A stretch of 64,000 nucleotides of DNA, from assembly GCA_026874595.1 (NCBI GenBank), contig CM049308.1, forward strand, positions 41,402,527 to 41,466,526. Reading direction: 5' to 3'. Shown one piece after another: positions 36,101 through 51,100 of this stretch (positions are counted from its first letter, which is position 1; each line of letters opens with the position of its first letter). The notes beneath the pieces are model-generated. The model searched no databases. It saw only the letters and a list, made by a program, of their open reading frames with translations, and was not told the origin of the DNA. The translations under genes were made by a program, and so were the position numbers. Origin of the DNA: Sipunculus nudus. Lineage: Eukaryota; Annelida; Sipuncula; Golfingiida; Sipunculidae.

Positions 36101-39100
36101 TTAATAAATTTATATCTCACCTAAACAACAAACACTGTTCAAAGTAAATATGCCTTTATTCTTCTGCACTTGGTTTCATCCAACACAGCATAGATTATGG
36201 CGAATATGTCCTCATTCTCAGGCATTTTAAAACCATCAACCAATTACAACTCAGCCGACACCATGCAGAGAATGAATAGTTAGGGTGGTCACATATAGAT
36301 GTCCCCACTATAGCAGGGACCTTTCAGTTAAAATTTTTTCGGGTGATGAACAATCTGCGCTCGAATTTGCTAAAGATTTATTTTATATTTAATTAAAACA
36401 TGTTTATTCCAATATATACACAGTTCAGTAAAACAGCTACCTGAAAGATAATGGCTTAGCTGTTTGTGTATATAAAATAATATCCTGTGGATAAATAAAA
36501 CATTGTAACAGTTGAGAAATCATAATTATAGAAAGCTTGATCAGTAGCTCATCTCTGCACCTGATATTATGGTGAATGAACTAATAATGCATATTAAAGA
36601 AATCAATCATAAAATTGAAAACTGGGTCATGATTGTGATTCGTCATTCTAAATGTCCTAAATAATGAAATGGAACATTTCTTTAAACCATTATTGTCATG
36701 GATTATTGAATATGAAATATAAATCATGTCAACCTGTAGCTGAAATCTTGTGTGAATTGTCATGGACCATGGAAATGAAGGTGTGATGATGTGTTTTCAA
36801 CTCGGCTTCACTACCACTGCATTCATTTCTTGAGAACTCTCTTGAAACCACTGGATGGAATTTATTAAAACTTGGCATTGTTATATGGTCACATGAAAAC
36901 TTGAGCCTAATAAAAATATTGGTGATGCCACATGGAAGAATTTAGCATTGCTTCCATCTAGCTTCTGTTCACATACTGTAGATTCAGATAATATCGTGGG
37001 CTTAAAATTTCGTGGTCTTTGTACAAAATGCATATTGTGGGGTATTTGAATTCGTGGAAAGACAAAGGAAACTTCAGGAAATTATGTTTATTAATACCTC
37101 CATTTGCGCAAGGTGGACGAGCCCGACGTACACAGGTGGTTAGGCTTTGATGCTTATCACACGGTGCGCCTGTACCGCGGTCAATTGGGTTAGTGTTGAA
37201 CAAACAAGCTCTGCCCAACCCGAGCCTAACAAAGAATTAATCAGCCGTGACCAACACGTGCCGGCCGATACATCGGCTGTTAGTTGTAAAACCCGATACA
37301 TCGGCTATTAGTTATAACACCCGTTCACACCACATTGACAGAAAACGTAAACCATCTCTTAACCGGAAGAAAAATGAAACTGGACCGTCCACATGAAGGT
37401 TTTTAACTTTTTTTATCTAGGCGGTAGTCACATGTGGCGCCTGTAAATCCCGGACGGGGTGGTGGGACGAGACATGGTTCCTTCGTCATTCATCAGGTCA
37501 ACTTTATTTGGAGATTACAAAGAAATAATTTGCATAATAGTATTCTGTGACGCTTACCCACGCTAAAATATATGTACCACTATTTGCAATATTCGGAAGA
37601 ACTACCGCCTGCATGTATTATCAATGGCTCACTGTTATGCACGCAACTGTTGTTGCAATGTTCGGAATAGGTGCTCTTTCGCGTCCCGCGGTAATGCAAA
37701 GAGTTTACACGGCCCTTGTCTTTAAGGCCAATAGGTAGCGTTATTCTCGTTTAATCTCTAATTGAAAGAAGGTTGAAAAGGCCAGTTCTGAAAAAGCTGT
37801 GCCTCGGTAGCTGTGGTTACGAACATTGGAACTTGTGTACCGTTCTTGGTGTGTCAGAACTACCGCTTTGCGCGACGGAAATGTGGTTCTGTTCTTGAAT
37901 TTTTCACCCGAAATGTTGAGGAAATGTGGGGATACATTTTCAGTTTAAATTATACTTAATATTTTGTTTTATTGTAAACATATCAGGGGGCCGTGTTTGT
38001 TCGATGTTAGGGGAAATAATTTGATTGACAAAAGAATATTTATTAATCCCATATTTTTATAGTAATTTAAGAAAAAGCAATTCGGTGCATTTAATAAATG
38101 TATCAAAGACAATCATAAAACAATAGTAAACAAATTTTGTATCTTTATTGAAAACCAGCCAGCGGTAACAATTATATATATATATAAAGTCGACCACCAG
38201 CTACCGTTAGGATACCGTATATCCTCTGACCGTGTGATTTTTTGATCGTTGGGATCATGAATTTGTGGATTATCTTATTCACGAAAACCACGAAAATAAA
38301 ATCCCAACTAATATTTCTGAATCTACAGTATCTCTGGTAGCAGTCTGAAATATTGCATGGCCAGAGAACCTAAAACTTGGCAATGTAAAATAGTTACATG
38401 AAAACAGGTGCCTAATAAATATTGGTGACACTACATGCAAGCATTGAGCATTGAGCTTCCATTTAGCTTCTGTTCACGTATCTCAGAATGATTTAATGTA
38501 GCAGCCTGAAATAATGCATGGCAAAAAACCTTACACAGCTTTATATAATACATAAGATTTGTGATGCAACCTATATAGTTGTTTTTGGTGAAATCCACAT
38601 TTATGTCAGGCGTGGTTTAATGTATCAGCCTGAAATTTTACATGTTCATTCATCTTTGATAGCATTTTGGTACAAAAGATCTGCAATTGCATTTTCATTG
38701 AATATTAAAGGACATCTCAGGAGTGGTTTGTTGTATCACTCTAAAATTTTGCATGTCCATAGATCTTGAATAGCTTGATTTCTTATCTAAGAATGGTGGG
38801 GCCACCTGCTTACATTTTTTGCATGGAATCTACCTATGGGTCTGTGACCGTCTGTCTTTGGTGAAAATTACATCTATCTTAGGAGTGGTCCCGTATCAGC
38901 ATGAAATTTTGCATGTCCAAAGCTCTCTGATAGTTTATCATATATACACAAGCCTGGTTGCACCACTTAAGATTTTTGTGGCATCTGTCCATGGATGCAT
39001 TAGGGATACTTTGGCAACACTGATGGCAGTAATTTGTAGGACTCTTAACATCAGGAGAAATTCCAGGCCCCTGTGATTTGGCATATACTTGTAGCCCCTT

Positions 39101-42100
39101 GCTGATGGCCCATTTTCCTTTTTTTCTCTGGTGAGTGTCATAACTTGGATCACTAACTTTGATCAGTGTATTATTACTATATACAGGTGTGAACATTAAC
39201 ACATGTGGCTGAACACATTTTTGATGTAGTTATTATTTTATTACTTCTATGTACAGTGAGTTTTAGATTGTCTGGAAATGCCCAGAGACCTGGTGATTTT
39301 GATTTATGACTCTTTTATCTTTCTTTGATTCTGATGTTTAGATAGTGTGGGATATTAGTGACTTTTACAGTGTTGGTTTCATAGTTCTAAACTGTACTGT
39401 GGTCAGTTCTTGCTGTTCTAGAAGATGTCACATTTGAGACATTTAGAAAAGGAAAATCATGAAAACAGAACTTTTGTGAATAAGATGCCCTGTTTTCAAA
39501 AGTGAACATTAATTGTATCCGCCAAAACAGAGTTTTGCGGATACTATGTTTTCAGCTGCACGCCGCCGCCGCCGCGGCGTAGGTGTCCGGAGAACTCCTT
39601 TGTAACCACTTGGCAGAATTTTATGAAACCCAAGTTTATGTTCGGGTCACATGTGAACTGCTGCGCCCCGAGTTTGTTTTGACCTCTGACCTTTCCTCTG
39701 CGCTCTGCATCCGTTTGTGCGTCTGTTTCCACACAAACCCACATATCTCGGGAACCGTTTGACGAAACAGGAAATTTTTTTTGCACAAATGTAGCCCTAG
39801 GAGAGCTTTATAACATACACAAAAAATGGTGGCGCCACCTGCAACCATGTTTGCACAGTGTCCATCTGTTCGTCTGCCTTGGGTGAAAATCACTCATATC
39901 TCTGCAGTGATTTGACTAATTCACCTGAAATTTGGCATGCGTATACATCCTGGATAGCTTTTCTGATTTTATGACAGGTGGCGCCACCTACATTCACGTT
40001 TACACTGCAGACATCCAAGCTCATATCTAGGGAACCGTTTGACCGATTTGGCCAAAATTTTGCATGTGTATAGATCTCACATAGCTCTTTATCATACGCA
40101 AACTGGTGGCGCCACCTGCAGCCATTTTTGCACAGCTCTCATCTGTTTGTCTGCCATGGGATAAAATCACTCGTATCTCGGCAGTGGTTTGACATATCTG
40201 CCTAAAATTTTGCAGGTTTATACATCCCCGACAGCTCTCTTGATTTTATGACAGGTGGCGCCACCTGCATTCTGGTTAATGCAGCAGACATCCAAGCTCA
40301 TATCTTGGGAACCGTTTGACCGATTGGGCCAAAGTTTTGCATGTGTATAGTTCTCACATAGCTCTTTATCATACGCAAAACTGGTGGCGCCACCTTCAAC
40401 CATTTTTGCACAGCGTCCATCTGTTTGTCTGCCACGGGCTAAAATCACTCATAAACATATAGTGGTTTGACTTATCTGCCTCAAATTTTGCATATGTAAA
40501 CAACTTGGACGGCTTTCTTGATTTTGTGGTAGGTCGCGCAACCTACATACACCATTTGGCTGCAGACATCCATGCTAATATGCAACACTTCACTCTATTT
40601 CCCCTTGCCACTCAATCCATGCCTCACTTCACCCGTTCCACTCTGAATTAGGCGGATACACGTAGTCGCTTGTCGACTACCCGTATTCTAGTTTAAATTG
40701 TAGCCTCATCAGCATCTCATGTACATGATCCATGTACCAGTAGTGTTGAAAAGTTGAAAGATTGATGTCATTAATTATAACAAAATATTTATTATTAAAG
40801 GCTTTATGTCACCAGTCAATCATCAATGTAGAGTGATCATGTTCAATATTCCCTTTTATCATCCTCAGACTATTGAAATTGTGTGTGCATATGATAATTG
40901 ATATAATCTGTATAGGTTACCATGGGTAGCAGGATACCAAGTAAAAAAAAATGAACCAAAAAAAGTAATAAATTAAAAAATGTAAGCCCAGGATTATGAA
41001 GCCAACATCAGTGTATATTCTATTTGATCAGTGATCAGTATTATTTGCATATTGTGTGATTAATGCATGTCTTAATGTTGGTTAATGCTAGGACTGTTAC
41101 CAGCTGTATATCACCAGGCAACTAAGGAGACGAATCAGTTCATATCGCATGGCAATACACATATCAGTCAGGGTTGTTAATTTACCGGGAAATAAGCATA
41201 TTTCCCAGGGCAGTGGGAATTCCCAGGAAATACTGGGAAATACTGGGAAATAAAGGGATTAGAGGAACTGAGTCACATATTTCTAAATTGTATTTTGTTT
41301 TAGCTTGTTTTTGCAGAGATATATCATATAATCATTTAGTAAGCGGGAGAGGAGGCCAAGGAAACAAAAGACACCTGTTTTCTGATTTTGTTTTTCATCA
41401 CCAATCCAACTGTAACCTTGTTGTAATTAAGTCATAAGAAACAACAAGGACCCATATACATGAGCAGTAACTGAGTACTTCTGAGCAACCCCAAAGTTCT
41501 CAAAAACCCCTCATATTGGGGGTAGTATAAACAAATGATGTAACTATTGTTCTTTACCCTGCCTGCTTTGATTATCATCAAAGTTAAAATTTATAAAAAT
41601 GAGTGGACTATGACTAATATTCCTGAATAAACACTGGTTTACCTTTGTTAGTTCAGTTAGTTGAATAAAACACATTGAAAGAGGGGTTTTCCTTATTTCT
41701 CACTCACATTATTATTATTCAGGGGGTATTTCCCAGTAATTCCCAGACAGTAGTATTTGAGCTGTATTTCCCAGGGCAGGAATTCCTGGGAGTTCCCAAC
41801 CTGGGAATTCCAAAACAACCCTGATATCAACCGTGAACCTTGTGCCTTGAATAATACATACATAGCAAGAAATAATTTATAGGGCTACTGTATGTTGAGC
41901 AATGTGTATACAGGTCCATACAATTACCTTATTTTGTTTTAAAGTTAGTTCAGTGCCAATGCATCTCGACAATAATCCATGCACTTTGAGGCCCTTGGCT
42001 TTTACCTAGTACCAATGAGAACACAGCAAATTACTGGATACCGAATATTAGATAAAGTTCAGTCTATTCAGAGTTTGTTTTATTAGGGCCCCACATGATT

Positions 42101-45100
42101 CATGCCTCTGAGGACTCCAGCCACTTTGCTGTACAGACGATCCAAAGACCAATATGGCCGCTAGAGCATGATCTTTTATTTACTTTGGCACACATTATTG
42201 CAAAGAGCATGGGTTTGATCTGTCTCAAATTCACATTGATGATTGGTGCCTATGTCGAATTACAGGCCAATCAGAAAACCAACATCCAGCACACAGTCAG
42301 TGATTTTCTTTCATGCGCATTATGTCAAACAGAATATGTAAATTTTGTCAAATTAACAGGGATGATTGGTGCCTAAGAAGGCCTCAGCCCTATTGGATAA
42401 CAGATCCAATCTGTTGAAATACCAGTATGGCCGCCAGAGTATAATATTGTATATTCTTTTGGGTGCATGACATCAAAGAGAATAGTTTTGATCCTCCTTA
42501 AAGTCACAGGGATGATTGTCGCCTAAGAAGGCTCTAACCCTATTGAATAAGCCCTACCAAAAAAAATGCAATATGGCCACTATGGCATAGTCCAGGATTT
42601 TCTTTTGTGCATGATTTCTGAGATTTTCTTTCTTAATTTCAGAGCTTCCATGAGGGCTCCAGTCCTATAAATGTACAGGTCCACCCATGAAAGGACATTC
42701 CCTTTATGGACTTAAATTCAGATATGTTAGTAATACAAAATGGCAATAATCTTGGTATTCTTTTTGCATGTATTCAAGAATTGTTTATGCATTTGCTGTG
42801 AAAATTTTACTGAAGGTCGCCACCCATGCGAGGATGTGCACTTTTGAATTTCACACTCATACAAATACAATATGACTGCCAGGCAATGATCTTGTAATTC
42901 CTTTTGCATGCATTATCTCAGTAACCATTTTAGATATTTCCATGAAATTTTTAAAGACTGGTCCCTTTCAGATTATATGTAGTGACAAATTTCTGACCAA
43001 TCTCACATCCAGTATAGCCACATAAATGTCATTTTGAAGAATTTGGCATTGCAGTGTCTGTATGTCAGTTAGCTTAGATATGGTTTCTTATAAGACTCGA
43101 GAACCTTTGATATTGCAGTAGGCAGAGAAATGTGCTCATATTTCTTGCATAGTTCGCAGACACATGAAAGTTTGGCGTTCATTACATCCCTAGATAACTC
43201 TTGATTCTATTATTTCTTCAATAAAACACCTTTTTGTTCAGTTCGGCAAGGCTGGGTCTCATTCAATCTTGAAATACAAATTATAATTCCTTTACAAAAT
43301 AGCTTGAGATAGAGGAAACAAGTTTCTTTTTGCTGGATACTATACTTGATGGAGATGCTTCCATCTTGTAGTTTGTTTCTTAACTAATTCAGTCACAGTT
43401 TCAGTTATACTTCTTCAGTGATACCTATTATAAAACACAAACATCCACAGCTATGTGTGGGCTGTCTTGCTGCCTGATGTAATGTTTGATGCAGATGATG
43501 CCATCTAGTGGTATATTTCATAACTATTTCCTTTCACAATTTCACTGATACTTCTGGTAATGCAGTGATACCTTTCATGAAACACAAGTATGCAAGGCTA
43601 TGGCCCAGATAGCCTGAAATCTTACAGAGAGATTCTCCATGAAAGATTGTTATTTATTATTGCATATTGTCCAAGCAGTGAGAGCAGTTTCTTTTCTTTC
43701 AAAGTGTGCCTATATGTAATCAGCACAGAAAATAAGCAGCAAACATATCCTGCAATTAGCTCCTGTATCATTTTTACCAGTAGTTGGCAGACTTTTGTTC
43801 CGGAGATCCACACAGATGCAGGTAGACTTGCATCACAGATAGCTGTAATGCAAGAGAATTTGAAAGTACAGTTGGAAGAAAGGAAATACACGCTGCATGT
43901 GGGATATGTATATAATCATATATGATAGTTCTCTAACCAGTTCTGAAATTCAAGACTGTGACCTTATTTCTCATGCTTATTGTATTCCCAGACAAAGTCG
44001 GGATACTATGGTTTCACGACGGTCCCTCCGCTGCCGCAGAAAAACCTTGTGAGCGGGATAACTCAAAAAATATTTCACTGATCTTTTTCAAACTTTACAT
44101 TTGTATAGATATAGGTAGGGGGACGAAGCCTATTTAAAATGGGGTCATGACTTTTGCTGGGAGAGTGACCTTGACCTTGAATAGGTCCATTTTTGCTGAA
44201 AATAACACAAATTCTTAAATATCTCAAGTAAGCTTGCAAGGACTGGTCCAAAAATCAAGGTGACTGAAGATCTTGGATAGCCTTGTGATATACCGGAAAC
44301 TGGTGGCGCCACCTATTATCCTTTTCTTGTTTTTACGCCTTTTAATACCCCCATAATTGCCACTTGACAGTACTGTAAGCATTATAAGTCAAAAACTAAT
44401 GGACAGATTTCTTTCATATTATGCAAATGTAGAGAGATGGGTTATGGGATGAGGTCTATTTACATTTGGGTATTACATGACCTTTACCATGAGAGTGGCC
44501 TTGACCTTTAATGTGTCCATATTTGGTGAAAATCACACACCTCTTATGATATCTCCAGTGTTGATAGCCATATTGATTTCAAATGTGACTTATGTATGGC
44601 CCACCACTAAAGTATTAACCCTATAGGTTCTAGGGTCATGAGGTCAAAGGTTAAGGTCACTGGACTCGCATCTTAAATGGTACTGTGGATGCATTTTAAG
44701 CCAAACTTTCATCCCAGGTCTTCCATCTTGAATATATAGCTCCCTTGCCAATAGTGGATGATCCATATCAATTTTGAGGTCAAAGGTCAAGGCCACAGGA
44801 GCTATCTGTCAAAAAATTAGTTTCTGGATGATAATTCCTGCTTTTATTGATGTATTGATTTCAAACTTGACTTATATATGTCCCATTGAAAAAGCAAGAC
44901 TCCAATTGATTTTGGGGTCATGAGGTCAAAGGTCAAGGTCACAGGACACATCTTTAAAAAGATTGTGGATGCATTTTCAGCCAAACATTTCATCTCAGAC
45001 CCTTCATCTTGCATATACAGTTCATCTGCCAATAGAGGAAGACCCCTATAAATTTGGAGGTCAAAGATGAAGGTCACAGGAGCCATCTGTCCAAAAATTA

Positions 45101-48100
45101 GTTTCTGGATGATAATTCCTGCTTTTGTTGATGTATGGATTTCAAACTTGACTTGTATATGACCCATTGGAAAAGCAAGACCCGAATTGATTTTTGGGTC
45201 ATGAGGTCAAAGGTCAAGGTCACAGGACACATCTTTTAAAAGATTGTGGATATATTTTCAGCCAAACAGTTCATCTCAGATCTTTCATCTTGCACATATA
45301 GTTCACCTGCCAAGAGTGGAAGACCCCTATCAATTTTGAGGTCACAAGGTCAAAGGTGAAGGCCACAGGAGCCATCTGTCCAAAAATTAGTTTTTGGATG
45401 ACAATTCCTGCTTTTATTGATGTATGGATTTCAAACTTGACTTGTATATGTCCCATTGGAAAAGCAGACCTGAATTGATTTTGGGGTCAAAGGTCAAGGT
45501 CACAGGACACATATTTAAAAAGATGTGGATGCATTTTCGGCCAAACATTTCATCTCAGATCTTTCATCTCACATATAGTTCACCTGCCAAGAGAGGAAGA
45601 ATCCTATCAATTTTGAGGTCACAAGGTCAAAGTTGAAGGTCACAGGAGCAATCTTTCCAAAAAATAGTTCCTGAGATGATAATTCAAGCTTAGATTAATA
45701 TATGGATTTCAAACGTGACTTATGTATGGCCTACCACAAAAGTAAGAACTCTATTGATTTATATATAAAAGTGGATGATCAAGGCCACAGGAGCCATCTG
45801 TCAAAAAATTAGTTTCCGGATGATAATTCCTGCTTTTATTGATGTATAGATTTCAAACTTGACTTATATATGTCCCATTGAAAAAGAAAGACCCCAAGGT
45901 CACAGGACCAACATCTTCAAAAAGATTGTGGATTGATAGATGGAAGAAAAAATAATTGCTTGCCAAGTGTCAGTATATGCTGCTAAAAATGGGGGCCTAT
46001 TCTTAAAGGGGGGGGGGCGTACTATGTCTGGGGATACTCCCCCCCCCCCCCCCCCCCCCCCGCCAATCAATGATTTCTGTCTATGACGAGACATGTTATG
46101 GTTTACCCATGGTCTGTCAGTCTGTTGGTCCTTTAACTTTTAGTGTTGTTGTGCTAACTTAACGGGGCTAGGAAGGATTTTTACAAAATAAAAAACCTCA
46201 CCATAACTGCTTACCAATGGATCATCTAGCCAGAGTTGGATTGTACTATTTAAAGGCAAAATTTATGCATGTTTGATGAGGTCAGAGGACACCAGGCTAC
46301 TTTGTGGTGTTGCTATGAAAACTTACTAGGAACGTGATTGCATTTCGATGAAAATCAACACAAATATTAACCAATATAATATTCACATAATTTTGATTCC
46401 TTGATAATCCATTCATTTTTTAATGAGGTCAGAGGTCACTAGACTTTTGTGGAGTCGTCATTACTTGCAAAAAAAGTGGATTTCCGTGAATTTCACTATA
46501 AATATGTACCAATCAGGTTTTTCATCTAAATTAAATTCTTAGCAGAACACAGTTATTTAATGAGATCAGAGGTCACAAGACACAATTGGAGTATTATGCA
46601 CCCTTTGCAGTGCTCTTGTTTGTATCTTTGTCATCTTGACAGATCATATATTAATTAAATTCCACATATTTGTTATTTGTATAACAGTCATTTATGACAA
46701 AATATGAAAACAGATATTCTTAACAGATCCATTAAATAACATCACTTTATAAGAATTATCTCAAGTTAATGATCATATTGTCTGCAAAAAACATTATGGT
46801 GTACCATTTTTGTGAACAGGAACATATCTGTATGTAGTAATTTTTTGTACATAAGCACTAAAGATTTGTGTCAGATACCAGTCACTGAATTGGTGCTGAT
46901 GCAGTCAGTGTGCTTCACAAGTGCTATGCTTGGACTGATGGGGGGCACCATGAATACCTGTCATACAGTTATGATTTATCAAGTAGTGGCCAGCTGTACA
47001 AGGTATAAAAGCGTATTGAAAGCCAGGGACTATAAATATTTTATTCTTCAGTTAGCAACTACTTGTGTAACAGCCATCTTGGTACACCTATAGATATCTG
47101 ATAGGAGATGATTGACTGAATGTGGCTCGCCACGTATGGACACCGCAAACTGTTAGTGACTGTGTAACTGAACACGAGGTGTGTTTCTGCTCTGGTTGGC
47201 AGCTTTATCATGTGATTTGGTTACTTAAAAACATAGAATGGATAAAGGCAAGTATATTATTTCAAGTCCAAGAAATATATTACAGTGAACCATGAGTAAC
47301 CCATTAATTTGTTGTTATTAGTGAAAGAATAGTGCTAATAAATGGTCTAGCATTATGATATAGCTATTTCTGAAGGTTTTCTATAGAAATCTGGGTTATA
47401 AAGGTGGAGCCAGTTCAGTTATTATCCAATGCATGCTTAAATATAATCATGTGAATTTGAATTTACCTTCACATATATAAATAAGTTTAATAATTGAACG
47501 GAGGACCAATTATGTAAAAAATTACCAATAATGTAACTAGGTTGTACCATTTCTTGGAACCAATTGGAATAATTGTGGTTCCCCCTGCACATTTCCATCA
47601 AGCATGAATAGTTGAATAGTTAGCTTGAAAAAATAATTCTTTATATTTTATTTTAATATTGGATTTTACCAGCCTTTTATTTTCTTGTAATTTTGAAACC
47701 AACATTCAGAATATTATTTTATATGTATTACAAAATGCTACTGGCAAACTACGCCAGGATGTTACTGATGATCATGACAGTAGTTATTGTGGTAATGAAG
47801 AGCAGGTTTGACTGGCCAAGAAAACCTAGTGAATTTGATCATTAGACCATGGAACACAAAATCTGTGGTTTTATGTTTGAATGAATAAGTGTTACTTGTT
47901 TTGGTACCCAGAATACTTACCAGGTGTCAGCACTCTCAATATTGAGTGCTTCACTGTCTTGGTAAATTTTTTACTCAAAAATGGTGGAGATGTTGATACA
48001 GATGCCAATTAACTGAGAAATTAAAAAGAAAAGCTGTTTTAAGAGAATTATCTAGTGATCCTAATTTCTGATTGCACAATTATGCAATAACTTTGAACTG

Positions 48101-51100
48101 ATGTACATGAAAATTTGCGCGGGTGTGTGATATGCCAGGAAAACCCCCAATATATTTTTGTGCAGTTCTGGGTAAAGGAGCAGTTCTTTGTTAGGATTTT
48201 AATTTTTTTTCAAATATGATGAGGGGCCATCATGACACAATAAACTTCTTAAAAAGTAAAGGCACAACATAAATAAAGGAAAATTTAATCTTAAGTTTTT
48301 AGCTCAGCTGACTATAAGTCGTCTGAGCTGTAGTCATGGTCCTTTGTCTGTCGGCTGTCCGTCCGTCCGTTAAACTGGCATGTCTTGAAACCTTCAGACC
48401 TACGAATCCGAAATTCGGCATACAGTTAGATGTCCCCAAAATCTCCTACCATACCGAAAATTGGGTCATTAGGAATCGTTTCTTTGAGATATTAAGGAAA
48501 AACCTCCATTTTCCATAAAAAAAACATTGTTACACTATAAGACTGTCTAATATCAAAACCACTGATCTGATTTTAATCATAGAGAATAAGCATATTGTTT
48601 CATACATTTTCTATGTACATACCAAAAATTAGGTCAGTATTGCGTAATTTGTTAAAAAATATTACAAAATAAAAAAAAATGAAATATGTCAAAGATTAAA
48701 AAAAAAATTACTCAGACAAGTGCTCATTAAATATGCCAATATGTTTGAATAATAACATTCAGACTCATGGCTGTATCAGCTGTTACATGATACTGGGTAA
48801 ATAATCAAAACTTATATTTCTGATAACTTTATTTCAGTTAATAAAATTAAACATTCCCAACTCCAGTTTGGTCCTTGTATAATATATTGGGTTGTTTTGA
48901 TCCTTTTAAAATCTGATAAAAAAATCAGGTCTTAAAGACAAGTTCTCATTATGATGTCTATTATGTTAATAATTGTCATAAGTGTCTTGACAGTGATGTG
49001 AAAGTATTCAAAAGTGAATATAATATTTTTTTTATAAATTAAAGCCATAAAACCAGGTAGTTGTAATCATTATTTAAATTTGTGAAATTTGTATATTCTG
49101 GATTCTCAACAGTTTTGTTCGACTGAAACTGAATAAATATGAGACCTTGAGTGAATACTTAATTATTGTATTCAAATATGATTAAAAAAAAATTCAATAG
49201 TTCAATAATGTAAATTAATACAAATACTAATACAGGTGAAAAGAAAGTATCTGAGTGCAAATACTTTCAAAATGTATTCATTAATGCATTCATGAATATA
49301 TTTTATAATTTTATTTTAATAATTTATTTCACTTATATTATTGGATCTCATTAAACAAATCTGAAGAGATATTGTGTCATACAGTAACAAAGTCATAAAT
49401 CCCCTCATCAGCATAGTAAATCATAACATCATATCTGTCAATTGAAATCTTGCAGACTTCCATACACTATAGATCCTTCAACAAATAGTCTATTCATCAT
49501 TCTACTGTACTGCTTATTACTGCTGTCATTGCATTCATATTTGCTCAGATATATCGCAATTTTCAACCCCTCCTAAATAAATAAAAAATATACCACTATA
49601 TTTTACTCTATTTATCCATCAGTCAGGTTATTTCATTTATTATTTACTCACATATTACATTACATTCCTTTATAATAGCCCAACATGTCCATAGTATTCA
49701 TAAGCTTTATCGACTCGATATAGTATCACAATGGAGAAAGGTTTATGGTCCAATCACAATCAGCTGAGCGCCGTGACCCATGGGTCCCTTGTTTCTTGCA
49801 AAAAATGGCCTTGCAATTGGAGCTCAAAGTTGGTAAATTACTACTAAAATTAAAAACAAATGTCTCTGAGGGTCATAATCAGTTTATGGCCCTTGATAAA
49901 CTACTTCACCTTAAAGGTATTTATTATTTCATGCTAATTTTTTATTTTAGCCTCCACAACAGATGAGACTGACAGTCTTGACCAGGCGTCTTCTGAAGTT
50001 CAGGACAGCTCGACGGGGAACACTGGCTTCTCCAGTGGCTATCACAGCAATCATGAGGACGAGAGCAGTGCCCAACAGCAGCAGCTGTCAGCACTTGAGC
50101 TGGAGAACAAACTGCTTAAAAATGAAATTGCCTCCTTGAATCAAGAAATGGCATCTGTCATACAGAGAGCTAAAGCTTCTCAAGAAGGTAGGGTTAAACT
50201 TAAGTTGTTTTATTCTCAGTAAAATATTTTTCTTTAATTATAATTCAAGCAAAAGAACCTTGTAATCCAAAGATCTAAGTCATCTCAAGGAGTTATGGTA
50301 TTTAAAAATACAAACTTTTGTGGTACTGTCGTAGGTGTGATGCAGTAATTTAGATTGTGTTAGACAACATTTCTTTTCTTTCACATAATATATCCTCTTG
50401 TCAAACTTCAACCCAGATAATATTGTTGGATTGATTGATGCTACATTTGTGCCATTTGTTTGTCACATATTTTTGTCCCATGTATGTTTGAATTTGGTCT
50501 GCCAGATTTAATTGACAACATGTTGTCTTGCTTTGCAGAGTTATCAAAGACCAAAAAACAGTCTTCAGGGTATGCACAGCAGTTGTCAAAATCGGACCAG
50601 ATAATACGCGAGTTGCAGGCTCGAGAAAATGATTTTCAGGAAGCTTTAGGAGCCAAAGATTCACAACTAGGGGTCCTACGTGTACGGTTTGAAGAAAATG
50701 AAAAAATACTTGAGGAAAGGAAGCAAGAACTCCTTAAACTCAAAGAAGAGAGAGACAGGTAAGTATTTCCTATGGTGTCTGAACACTGTAAAAGGGGGAA
50801 AATGGTATGTAAGAACAGCTTGACCCTTAAAGGTGTGAATTTATCATATTTCTCCTCGTGGCTTTATAATCATCAGTGTGTGTCTTCCTTTCTTTCTGTT
50901 ATTATGTAGTGTGGGGCGTAATAATGAAGAAGTTAATACAAGATGCTGTAATTCTGTCCTTGAGACACCACTACTGATTTAATTCCTTAGATCAAATTCC
51001 TTTACATGTTATAGTTTGATCTGAATAGCAGGATTCATATCATCCTGTCTTCTTTATCCCCCCCCCCCCCCACAAAAAAAACCACAAAAAAACATAACCA

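Noticed and set aside
45424-45636. Frames of 60-107 aa within family E
   Set aside because: They follow repeat modules, occur on both strands and resemble no protein I know.
46812-47093. A 93-aa frame with Cys and hydrophobic stretches
   Set aside because: Isolated in an intron, no recognisable domain, codon use not distinct from the flanks.
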